Shown here piece after piece: positions 34,600-44,988 of a stretch of DNA of 64,000 nucleotides (position 1 is its first letter; every line of letters begins with the position of its first letter). Under the pieces are notes generated by a model, which was not told the DNA's origin, did not search any database, and saw only the letters and a program-made list of their open reading frames with translations. This DNA is from Sepiola atlantica (taxonomy: Eukaryota > Mollusca > Cephalopoda > Sepiida > Sepiolidae). The position numbers and the translations under genes are program-made. Location of the stretch: contig OY744521.1 in assembly GCA_963556195.1 (NCBI GenBank), positions 132,068,288 through 132,132,287 on the forward strand, given 5' to 3'.

Positions 34600-35290
34600 A
34601 ATCCTGAGGAAATGGTATCGTAAGGAACTAACGTATACTGTATGTGTTTTCCCCTCGAAAACGAGGTAATGCCTGGGAGAAATATATCATGACTAATGAA
34701 AATATATTACAGAGAATTAAATAAGCATAACACGTATTAATGTCACTGTAGTTAGAATAGGTGGAAAATGTTCTTGCATTTATTTATTTAAATAACATTA
34801 AACACCAATGCAAGTTTCATTGTCCACGTGAAACGCCTAAATGTAAATTGTCCGAAAAAATATAGTCGCTTTCTTTATAAACAAAGAAAAATATGCTGGT
34901 TAAGGCAGAACGATAACTTTCATGATTTTCTAGTTAAAAAATATGTGTTTATTTTAAACTTGAGTTATCGTTTTTCCTTTGCTAGTATTATAGTGAACGA
35001 ACTTATACTACACTGACCTCTCCCCTATGACAGACGATAATAGCATGATGAATGAACACGACTTCCCTCCACCCAAAAATTAGAAAGTGATTCTTGCATG
35101 GACGGTGTTATGAGAACAACACTGATACTACACTACCCCCTCTTAAAAGATATTCTGACTAAATCGAGTCTTGTTTTTTTCATTCTGGGAAAAACCCCTA
35201 CAGACCCTTAAATAAAGAGGCAGTAATTCCTGGGAGGACAGTATTATGAATTAGAATCGATACTATACTACACCGCCCATAAAAAAAAAG
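34600..35290 (+). repeat. Decayed composite repeat, copy B (monomer part)
   Basis: Contains CCTCGAAAACGAGGTAATGCCTGGGAG (34652-34678), with related monomers at about 35010-35130 and 35195-35280, and the AACGATAACTTTCATGATTT...TTTGCTAG block (34908-34985). All have counterparts in copy A. Confidence 0.55.
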
Positions 35291-35340
35291 ATTTCAATTT
35301 AATCATTTATTTTTTAAATTTAACAATGCTAAGTCGCAAT

Positions 35341-35800
35341 TTTTTATGTTCTGTGGCCTTTTTTCTACGATCAAAGTGTAGTATATGTTAGACATCACAG
35401 TGATATTTGATACCTTACCGGAAATAAATTATCTCTCTTGAAAATGAAATTCTAAATCTGGTTTTAAACGCTGTCATGTTTTTAATAAAATCTTGTTATC
35501 TAATTTTATTTATAATTATAAAAATATTACTATAGATAAAACGAATGCCTATTTAGATTAAGATCTTACAAAACTAAGTATATTACAGAATAGTAATTTA
35601 TTAAAAACTAACAAAAATAAATAAATATGTAAAACAGAAAAATCAAGATTTGTTTTAGAGAGTAGGGGATTCCAATATAAAGGGTATTTCAATATAATCT
35701 AATATTATTAGAAGTAAATAATTCGAACGTGTTCTCATGTTTATGTGGTTAGGATAGATCGACAAAAAAACTTTCGCACTTATTCATTTATATATATATA
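35341..35800 (+). repeat. U2-like-headed repeat, locus 3 (copy B tail)
   Basis: GTGGCCTTTTTTCTACGATCAAAGTGTAGTATATGTT (35354-35390) resembles the U2 snRNA 5' end. It is followed by TAAATTATCTC.CTTGAAAAT, then about 350 bp aligning with 41150-41535, including GGTTAGGATAGAT near 35748. It ends at a short TA run (35790-35808). Confidence 0.6.
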
Positions 35801-35999
35801 TATATATAGTATCAAAAATATTTGTTAAAATAATGTCAACGGTGCTGAATTACGTGGTTAGATACGATGTATTTTTTTGTCGAAAATGATATTTACATGA
35901 TAGAATACGTCATACCAAATAGTTGCATATTCTATGACAATGATTCCCTCACACTACAATGTTACGTATGGCTCATACCTTTTCAACTACCATTTTCGT

Positions 36000-36060
36000 G
36001 GCTCAGTTTCTAGACCGCCGGACGTAAGGGGTTGGGATCTCGCTAGTTAAAGTCACACTG
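36000..36060 (+). repeat. tRNA-derived SINE-like fragment
   Basis: From 35999, GTGGCTCAGTTTCTAGACCG has an A-box-like start (TGGCTCAGT..TAGA), and GGGTTGGGATCTCGC sits at the right distance for a decayed B box. It is typical of a tRNA-related SINE head. It is not a tRNA gene, since the acceptor stem does not close. A (TA)n(GT)n tract follows. Confidence 0.5.
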
Positions 36061-36069
36061 AAAAGTCGT

Positions 36070-36073
36070 ATAT

Positions 36074-36145
<72 letters not shown>

Positions 36146-36167
36146 GGTGTGTGTGTGTGTGTGTGTC
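36070..36167. repeat. (TA)n(GT)n compound microsatellite
   Basis: About 58 bp TA followed by about 38 bp GT. Confidence 0.97.
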
Positions 36168-36256
36168 AACGAAGCTATTTAGTATAGAATGAACGTATTA
36201 ATATTAGGCGACACCGATTAGATAGAATTAAACACCAGCCACCAGCACCTACAAAA

Positions 36257-36290
36257 ACACACACACACATCTCTCTCTCTCTCTCTCTCG

Positions 36291-36346
<56 letters not shown>
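36257..36346. repeat. (CA)n(CT)n(TA)n compound microsatellite
   Basis: Three blocks in series, complementary in order to the tract 100 bp upstream (TA-GT then CA-CT-TA). The pair could therefore form a long imperfect hairpin. The interval 36350-37550 beyond has no recognisable feature. Confidence 0.95.
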
Positions 36347-36348
<2 letters not shown>

Positions 36349-37554
36349 CAGCAATATATATGTGTATTTAAAAAAAAACACATTATTTAACTCTTGATTT
36401 AACGGCGTTAGGCTACGGACGATAACTCATTATTTAAATATTTTCTTTCTTTTTAAACATTTTTCCTCCAGTAAACCTTTAATCAATGGGAAATTAGAAA
36501 AGCATTTTAAAACTAAACATGTTCAGTTCAGTCACTAAACAATTAATCTTATCCAATAGAGAAAAGCAGAGGACAGACATGACATGCTAGTACATCTTTT
36601 AAACATTTTTCCTTTGTATCTATTTGGTAAAATTACTTTTTATAATACGAAAAAAATCTACCAAACTCTTTTCGTGCTTCTATTGAATATTATGAAAAGA
36701 GCACAGCCAATATGTTTTGAATACACTAACTATGACGCAATTTGTGTGTTAAATTATGGTAACACGATCAGAATAACATTTTCCCGTTAACCTTATTAAT
36801 CCAATTATTCTTAGTGCAAGCACTATACTTTCATTTATAGTATCGTTTACTTTCAGCATCATTTATTCCGCTTGAATATATTAGCCCATACAAAAGATTG
36901 TAATCATTAAAATCATGATATTTGTCAGTGTTTTTTTTTCCTGAACAGAAAAACATCCGGGGGATGTTTTCGACAAATCTGAAACCTTACGCCTTATATG
37001 ACTCTCTCAATTTTACTTTTAAACTAGACTCACTCTTTTATCTGTTAGATAATAGTTGCCTACGTAAATTTACGTTATGCCTGTCATCAGTTTATCTTTG
37101 TCGTAATTTACAACCACCTTCCTTAACGTTATAAACAAAGGTATGTTTTGCTTTCCAATCTCTTTTAAGAATAATTATATATATATATTTTAAATTTTGT
37201 CTTTAATGTTTACTCTTTTTCCATATATGGCCTCGAGCCGAGAAGCTTTTTTTGAGTGTCGAATGTGTGTTGCTCCCACTTCATATCATTACATTTGTGG
37301 GTCTTACTTTCTCTCGACATGTTGCACATATTATAAGCGTGTCGTCAAACACATAATGTTGCTGTCGTGTCAAGTGTCACTTAAACTCTAGCGATAGCTG
37401 TTTACTGCGTTATAGTTAAAGATCTTATGAGGCAATTAAAAATGAAACTCGTTTTTATCGGCTAATCAATATGTTAATCAATGTTCCGCTTATCTGTATA
37501 TGTGATTGATTCTCTTGAACAAAATACATTTTGCACAATATATATGCCCATTTC

Positions 37555-37652
37555 TATCTCTCTGTCTATCTCTCCATCTGTCTATCTGTCTGCCTGCCTG
37601 TCTGTCGCTTTCTCTCTCTCCCTATCTATCTATCTATCTATATATCTATATA

Positions 37653-37736
<84 letters not shown>
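37555..37736. repeat. (TCTG)n(TCTA)n(CT)n(TA)n compound microsatellite
   Basis: Graded array: CTGTCTGC tetramers, CTAT tetramers, CT, then TA. Three overlapping serine/leucine/isoleucine frames are artefacts. Confidence 0.95.
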
Positions 37737-37737
<1 letters not shown>

Positions 37738-37954
37738 TGTTGGTTAGGTAAGTGTCCAAGAGAGAGGAATGGTGGATAAAATAAGCAACGCATATCTCAC
37801 TATGTTTAGACTACAAGTCTTATAACGGCAGTCGCACAGACGTTCAACCACTCTTTGTATATGCTGTATTTATACTTTCTTCAACATACTTTGCTTTACT
37901 TAATTCACAGTTCGTGTCTGATTTACATTAAACTTTACATGTGAACTATATATA

Positions 37955-38077
37955 CAGGGTGAGCCAAAAGTAGGGTGACAGTAAAACACATTTTCCTTCT
38001 TGATTTGAACAGCTTTGAAGTCTACCTCTTACGCTTTAACAAAAAAATGTTTTTTAATGTACACCTAATTTTGGCTC

Positions 38078-38081
<4 letters not shown>
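37955..38081. mobile_element. Mariner-like MITE (~127 bp)
   Basis: The left end CAGGGTGAGCCAAAAGTAGG and the right end, read as complement AAGGTGAGCCAAAATTAGG, form terminal inverted repeats of about 19 bp. TA flanks both sides (37953-37954 and about 38082-38083). The interior is too short to encode anything. Ends of the form CAGGGTG with TA targets point to Tc1/mariner. Insertion is next to or within a (TA)n tract. Confidence 0.8.

Positions 38082-38127
<46 letters not shown>
38082..38127. repeat. (TA)n microsatellite
   Basis: About 46 bp TA abutting the MITE's right end. Confidence 0.97.
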
Positions 38128-38130
<3 letters not shown>

Positions 38131-38184
38131 GAAAAGGCAGATCAATTTACGATACTTCACTTATCGTTAATGTTGTTATCATTA

Positions 38185-38185
<1 letters not shown>

Positions 38186-38240
<55 letters not shown>
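38186..38240. repeat. (TA)n microsatellite
   Basis: About 54 bp TA. Confidence 0.97.
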
Positions 38241-38656
38241 CTGTATTAAGAATGATAAAGGTAATGCAGAGATCCGGATTGATGAGAAGTGTGATTAGCC
38301 AAAAACTAAGTAATCGAGGGATAAGTGTTTTTATTTATTTTCTTTTGACACTTTAATAACAGTAAGTAGTGGGGCAGCTATGCGTGCTTTCCGGATGATG
38401 ATTTATTTGATATTTCGGGGAATTCTTGTCTCTGTAAAAAAATGGACCACAAGAAAAGTCTGACTTGCATCCATTTTAGTGATTTGACACAGTAAGATTT
38501 ACAAGATAAATAAGCAGCAAGTAATCTTCTTCGATAACTTATTTTTTTCTAGCTTTTCATCAATCCGGCTCTCAGCATTGCCGTCAGCCTTCTTAATAAA
38601 TGTATTACAATTCCCAGTTAATCTTCAAGTAAACTACCATTTTTCCACTCATAAAC

Positions 38657-38737
38657 ACACACTCTCTATCTCTCTCTTTGCCTCTTTCCTTCTCTCTCTC
38701 TCTTCCCCTTCCTTATATATATATATATATATATAGG
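38657..38737. repeat. (CT)n(TA)n microsatellite
   Basis: Imperfect CT block followed by a short TA run. Confidence 0.9.
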
Positions 38738-38739
38738 TT

Positions 38740-40740
38740 TACCGAAATAAAAACGACACAATCGTAAAAAGAAATATTTTTTTGTAATGATTTAACACTC
38801 ATAATCTGTTGAATAAGGCAAAAGTTGTTTACGTGAATTGGAAGAGGATCGCTGTAAAACTTTAAGAATTGACGTAAACCCCAAAATATGTGTAGCCAAT
38901 TAAATATATCCCTGAAAGATTTAGTTTAATTAGTGCTAAAAGTCATGATTTCTCTTGAATAATGATTCATGTTAAATTGTTTTGTATATGATAGCAAGTT
39001 ATTTCCACTCCGATGGTGTTTTTCGATCTTGGAGTACTTGAGGTTGAAGAAGGACCTAGAAGACTTTTATCTCGAATTAATATTTATTAGTGTCGCTTAA
39101 GTAAGATTAATTGAGTTTTTTTTTACAACTACAATGTGGGTAAATTGTGTGCTTATTATTATTCAATTTAATGCCCCTTTTATACTCGTATATCCGTTTA
39201 TATTGATTTTGTTGTCTTTTACAAAGTCTGGTCGCATTTGTCTCATACGTATTATGACATGGCCGATAGAAACATCCTAAATCCCATTTTGATATTAAAA
39301 TTGAAATAAACACACAACGTGATCTTTTCAGTTTAAAAAATATCTAAGCCATGTTAAAATTGTTTATATGCAAACTACATCCACATATGTCAGTTCGTTC
39401 AAACACAATACAAAGTGTAATGAATACATTGAAAAGTGCTAGAAAAATGGTGACACTGCAGTTGTTCCTAATACTCATGTTAACTACTTCTAAATAAGTA
39501 AAAAAAAATTTTTAATTCATTAAACACAATCACATTTTCGAATCACATTCTATCAAACAGATAAAAAAAACGATCCAATAAAATAAACACAGCCCGTCGA
39601 TTTAATTATATATAAATACAAAAAAATGTTTAAACGTAACTTATCAGATCAGCTGACCGTAGTTAGGCACTACAAGTAAAAGCATAAACTTGCATACTGC
39701 CCAGTTATATTAGTAGAATTTTGTAAGTTGTATTAAATTAATTAATTATTATATGTATCATGTTCGGAATTATATATATGAAAACAATATCTAAAATAAA
39801 GCTTTACTAACAATTTATTACTTATCAATGCTCAAAACCCACTCGAGGATGATGTTTAATGAGTGTCTGGTGAACGGTGAGACAGCACCGTGATGATTAG
39901 CAATGATGATCGAAGTTTGGAAACATTTTCTTATCATGAAGGGAAGTAAACAATAGTTTGTTTACATACGGCTTGAAAACGACGATGTTGTAGTCGGCTG
40001 GGAAGCAGCCTTACAGTATATAGTTTCATAGACGTGTAGTTCTCGGAAATACACTTTGTTCGTGGAAGTTTCGTTTAGTTTTAGGCACAGTTTTTTCGAA
40101 AAAAAAAAATTCAAGCAACGTTCTATTAATTAATGATGCAGCATAACTTTCAGTAAGTTCATATCCGTTCTAATAATTAATCTGACATCACCTAATAGTA
40201 CGTATGCAATATATACTATCATTTTTTTTAAAAATTAAAATCAAAAGATGGAAATTTTACGAACTCCAATATAATATTTGTAAATGCTTCAAATGAGCCA
40301 GTAAAGACTAAACAAACGTTAATTATTTTTAGTGATGTAGTGAGTTTCCAATCTGTTATCAAATATGAGTACACACATGAAACAAAACAGAAATGTTGTA
40401 AAACTATTTTTCGAGTTTGTTTAATCGAATTTGTTCTAAACTCCAAAACAGGAATCTGCAAGAAATAAAGATTTTCTACTACTTAGTTGGAATTATTCCA
40501 TTTTTGCAAATTTGAAAAAAAATTCGGAAAATAAAAATGAACTTTTTTTTTCCCCTTTCTCTCGGTGTTATCTTGTTTTTGGCTTTAATCATATTTGCAT
40601 CAGATGCCAAGAATATATTTATTGTGAACACGAGAGCGGCAGACGCATGGCACTTATTTGACACGGAAATAAACAGGGAATATTTTGGGCAACACATTCA
40701 TATATCAGAGTCGTATCAATCTCACTCACAATGCCGACGG
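38740..40740. other. No gene recognised
   Basis: 2 kb of AT-rich DNA with A/T homopolymers. A frame at 40537-40845 begins with a hydrophobic stretch but runs into a microsatellite; see rejected items. Confidence 0.5.
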
Positions 40741-40744
40741 TGTG

Positions 40745-40795
40745 TACAAGCACACACTCACGTACACGCGCACACGCACACGCACCCACACACAT

Positions 40796-40827
<32 letters not shown>

Positions 40828-40830
40828 AAA
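40745..40830. repeat. (CA)n(TA)n compound microsatellite
   Basis: ACAC/CGCACA blocks followed by TA. Confidence 0.95.
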
Positions 40831-40948
40831 TATGCACAGATGTAGACAATACTATTTGTATGAATAAAATAATGTACACTATAATACAGCTTTATTTGTT
40901 ATCGTACACTACTGTATACACATTACGAAACATAAAATATAACTACAA

Positions 40949-40953
40949 TATAT

Positions 40954-40999
<46 letters not shown>
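40949..40999. repeat. (TA)n microsatellite
   Basis: About 50 bp TA with one AAATA interruption. Confidence 0.95.
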
Positions 41000-41002
<3 letters not shown>

Positions 41003-41059
41003 GTGAGAGATGCCAGATTATTATATATGTATCTTGTTTCTATCGATATAGTTCTGTTT

Positions 41060-41535
41060 TAATATGGTTCCGTGACCTTTAGCTAAGATAAAATTGTAGT
41101 ATCTGTTCGACATCTCAGCTATATACTACACATTGCTGAAGCAAAAAATAAATTATCTCCCTTGAAAATTAAGATGTAAAGTTTTTTAACGCTATCATTT
41201 TGTTTATATAATTACTATGTCTTATTTTATCTTTAATTATAATAATAGTACTATTGATACAACGAGTGAGTATTTACAAAAGAATGTAACAATACAAAAG
41301 AGAGGGTATATTAAACAATATTAATTTATAAAAACGTAAAAATAAATGAAAATGCAAATTAGAAAAATCGAGATTTGTTTGAGTGAGTAGGAATTGTCTA
41401 TTCATAGGGTATTTTAATATGTTATTCTATCATTTGAATTAACCAATCCGAACATGTTTTGATTTTAATATAGTTAGGATAGATGGAAAATAATTTTCGA
41501 ATTCATTATTTTAGATACACATACCCTACTTGATA
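41060..41535 (+). repeat. U2-like-headed repeat, locus 4 (copy C)
   Basis: GTGACCTTTAGCTAAGATAAAATTGTAGTATCTGTTC (41072-41108) is a good match to the U2 snRNA 5' end. AATAAATTATCTCCCTTGAAAAT follows at 41147-41169, then about 360 bp collinear with 35430-35800, ending near TTAGGATAGATGG (41476-41488). Noncoding; no Sm site or U2 secondary structure is seen. Confidence 0.65.
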
Positions 41536-41539
41536 TGAT

Positions 41540-42990
41540 AGAGATTAAATACATATTTAATGTATAATTTTTTACAATACTATCGTCGGGCTTTCTTTCG
41601 CGCTATCTTTCTACAAACAGTTACAATACCATTTTAATTCAATTTACATTTACTTCAAACATTTACAAAAGATTTATAGAAAGTAAAGAAAATGAGATTG
41701 TACATGGTTATATTTTGGGCACTTGTAGCTGACCTAAAATCGAAGACTTACATTAGATTTGTTGGTGATGTCGCTAGTAAATTACTAGATAATTAAAGGT
41801 ATCTGACTCCTGGCTCAATCATAATAAGAGTCACACACGTGCAAAGATTGAGTACTATTGTCACCCACATTTTTTGACTGGACAGAGTACCAAATGCACC
41901 TAGCAATCTAGTCTTCAGCATTCCACACCCTTTCTCACATAAGCGAGGTTGCTAGTTTTTTTCTATATTGTATCGTATTTTCGATTGTAAGTACTCGACT
42001 GAACTCCTATCTCTCGTTCCCTTTGTAAAACGTTCTACGGAAAAAAAACTCGTCAAGCTACATTATTTACAACTGTTTACTCGCAAATTATTTACCTACT
42101 TCCTCTTTGATAAACAGAGTTTTTTTTAAGAACTTTCCATTTGGAACACAGTAAAAAAAGACTGCTTCACTGCTGAGTACGATTACATATCGAGTGTTTT
42201 CCGACGTTATCAAACTTTCCGAATTCCGTCTACTTTTCTAATCCTCTCATAGTATAATTCATCACCCAACTTGCAAGGATATTAACTCTTATCCTCGAGT
42301 GTTTCTTTTGTCATGGTAAGTAGTTATTCCTTAATACATAAACAAATCCATGCTTAAACGCTCAGATGTTTTATGTTGTCAATTGATTCTGCATCAACGT
42401 ATTAATGCATTTTGTGATATATGTAACCGTACCACAACGTGCGTTTCACCTATACAGCGTTTCTGGGATATGAATTTCAAAATTGCGACTGTGAGTCGAT
42501 TCATCATGTAAAACGTATTAAGAGATATGTCACTTCAAACAGCAGAAATAACTTACACACCAGCGTATGTATATTGTAGACAGTTATTAATAGAACAGGC
42601 TTCTATACTGGGTGGTTTATCAGTGCTAATGTGTTTATTGCCACGGATTAAGAAATAGATAATACAATTTGTAGACGCGCTCCGTTCGAAGGAATAACAG
42701 AAAAATGTTTCATTTTCTCACAACATAAAAGAATACGATCACAAAGAATAACAATAAACAACAAAAAATATTGTGACAAAAAGGAGTAAATAATGAATGT
42801 GACGTTTCTAATGATAAGTACCTTTGTAGTATCCCCTTTCAGACCATCACGAAACATCTCACGGGGAAAACGATGAGAAAGTGAAACGGGCACGTGCACC
42901 TTGTAATAGTACGAAATAAGCAGACACTTATGAGCTACATTGAAAAGATAGCGATAAGTCAACATAATATAGCTATATATTACAATGATG
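41540..42990. other. No gene recognised
   Basis: Unique AT-rich DNA. A 105-residue minus-strand frame (42648-42965) has no recognisable domain and is probably chance. Confidence 0.5.
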
Positions 42991-42996
42991 GTTTAC

Positions 42997-43040
<44 letters not shown>

Positions 43041-43050
43041 GTATATATAT
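42997..43050. repeat. (TA)n microsatellite
   Basis: About 50 bp TA bounded by ACGTATA. Confidence 0.97.
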
Positions 43051-43296
43051 TTTAATTTTAAAAAAGAAAAATGAGTTTCATTAATTTTCAAATACCTAGT
43101 GTCTGTTCCATTTGTTTTAAACACTTATTGAAAGTTCAGGTGTATCATAGGTTTTACATGTTGTTATACAACAATTGAATGTGACTGAGATCGTGTTGTT
43201 TTAACGTTCGATTCACTAAAAACAACGCATTAAAAGTAACTGTATATGTTTACATGAAATAGAAAGAAATATATATAGAGATAAGTGAATACATGC

Positions 43297-43300
<4 letters not shown>

Positions 43301-43352
<52 letters not shown>
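43301..43352. repeat. (TA)n microsatellite
   Basis: About 52 bp TA. Confidence 0.97.
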
Positions 43353-43355
<3 letters not shown>

Positions 43356-43418
43356 GATACTGCGATAAATATGTAAGCATACGGATAGACAACGATACAC
43401 ATGATGAAATCGATATAA

Positions 43419-43422
<4 letters not shown>

Positions 43423-43501
<79 letters not shown>

Positions 43502-43517
43502 CCTATATATAGAGAGA
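43423..43517. repeat. (TA)n microsatellite
   Basis: About 70 bp TA with CATA/CCTA interruptions and a GAGAGA end. Confidence 0.97.
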
Positions 43518-43600
43518 GATACATATGCATATGCAGATGTATATATAAATATACTGCGATATACAGTATTACATAGAAATACTTCGGTATGTAAACAGCT

Positions 43601-43601
<1 letters not shown>

Positions 43602-43655
<54 letters not shown>

Positions 43656-43733
43656 ACAGAGGGAGAAACACGGGCAACTACATTATAAATAGATAGATAA
43701 CAAGACTTGATTACATATAAATACATCAGATTG

Positions 43734-43789
<56 letters not shown>

Positions 43790-43859
43790 CGATGGGGAGA
43801 AACAAGGGAAAAAAATAATACATAAATAGATAACAAGACTTTGGTAGATAATCAGATTG

Positions 43860-43898
<39 letters not shown>
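43602..43898. repeat. Tandem duplication of TA tract plus ~85 bp spacer
   Basis: Three TA tracts (43602-43653, 43736-43787, 43862-43898) are separated by two related spacers. Both contain GGGAGAAACA, AATAGAT.GATAACAAGACTT and CAGATTGA, so the TA tract and spacer were duplicated as a unit. Confidence 0.8.
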
Positions 43899-43899
<1 letters not shown>

Positions 43900-43902
<3 letters not shown>

Positions 43903-44020
43903 CATGCTCATATCACCTTAACCTCTTTGGAAGTGATACCTCGAAGCAGTTGTGAGCAACAAAAAAACAACGAACGCTGCAATCACTGATAACAGTAATT
44001 ACAAAAAAATATATTAAATG
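43900..44020 (+). repeat. Direct repeat, copy 1 (with 44370-44490)
   Basis: GTGAGCAA(C)AAAAAACAAC(G/A)AACGC(T/G)GCAAT and flanking sequence recur about 470 bp downstream. Each copy is followed by a TA-rich stretch, so the whole 43.9-44.5 kb block is a diverged tandem duplication. Confidence 0.6.
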
Positions 44021-44185
44021 TTTAGATGTTTAAAATCATACACATTTCTTGACAGGGTATGGTAAAACGCTTGGCTATATACATCAATATCGAAGTTTCG
44101 GTCCTTGTCTTAGTTAGCAATGTTGATTACGGCTGTGGGAAAGAAACATGTGTTCATGGATTAATTTTGTGTACGTATAAAATAA

Positions 44186-44189
<4 letters not shown>

Positions 44190-44226
<37 letters not shown>

Positions 44227-44334
44227 CTTATATATATATATATATTTATGCATATATATGTATGCATATGTATATGAATTTTATATATATATGCATACAT
44301 ATATATATGTATTATATATATATATATATATATT
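44190..44334. repeat. (TA)n/(GCATA)n microsatellite
   Basis: TA blocks with GCATAC interruptions. Confidence 0.95.
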
Positions 44335-44369
44335 AACGAAAATAACGTTCTATAAATTTAACGGCGAGT

Positions 44370-44482
44370 AATAATACAAGTGTGTGCATCTTAATCACTA
44401 AGGCAGGGAGACAATCGAAGTAATAGTGAGCAAAAAACAACAAACGCGGCAATTACGAATACAAAATAATGACATTAAAAGA

Positions 44483-44490
<8 letters not shown>
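44370..44490 (+). repeat. Direct repeat, copy 2 (with 43900-44020)
   Basis: Partner of 43900-44020. It leads into (TA)n at 44487. Confidence 0.6.

Positions 44491-44534
<44 letters not shown>
44487..44534. repeat. (TA)n microsatellite
   Basis: About 48 bp TA, directly abutting the left terminal repeat of the transposon at 44534. Confidence 0.97.
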
Positions 44535-44537
<3 letters not shown>

Positions 44538-44827
44538 GGTAGGTCGATTTTACTCTTTTTTTTAAATATTAAAAAAGGCACGTTCCGAAAGTTGTATATA
44601 GACCTAGTAAATACTCATGCAAAAAATTAGATCAAAAACTTCAGCGGTTTTTTGAGCGTTTGGTATCAAAGATCGTAGACAAGAATATACTGAAAATTCC
44701 TCGTTTTTGCAAGATTTGCTTGAATATTGGTGTGAAAACCAAATAGTTTTAGCATTTAAAAGCAGGGAATGTCCTTTTATTTTATGAAAATGATATGAAT
44801 TAAAGAAATCTTCAAATTGAAAATTTG

Positions 44828-44839
44828 CCCCCCCCCCTC
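44828..44839. repeat. C homopolymer
   Basis: A run of about 11 C, unusual in this AT-rich DNA. It lies in the 3' non-coding part of the transposon (minus orientation). Confidence 0.9.
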
Positions 44840-44988
44840 ATTTTCAGTATCTGCTTTTGTAAACTACCTTTTAACGTTATGAATTAAACAGTAATATTTG
44901 AATACCTAAAAAAATGATTTTTTCTGTTATTAGTGAAAATATAACAAGCAAAGAAATAAGGAAAAACCTAACACTATTTTAATGAAGC

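Noticed and set aside
40537..40845. 102-residue frame with a signal-peptide-like start
   Set aside because: The N-terminus is hydrophobic, but the second half is a translation of (CA)n(TA)n and there is no sign of splicing or homology. Chance ORF is more likely.
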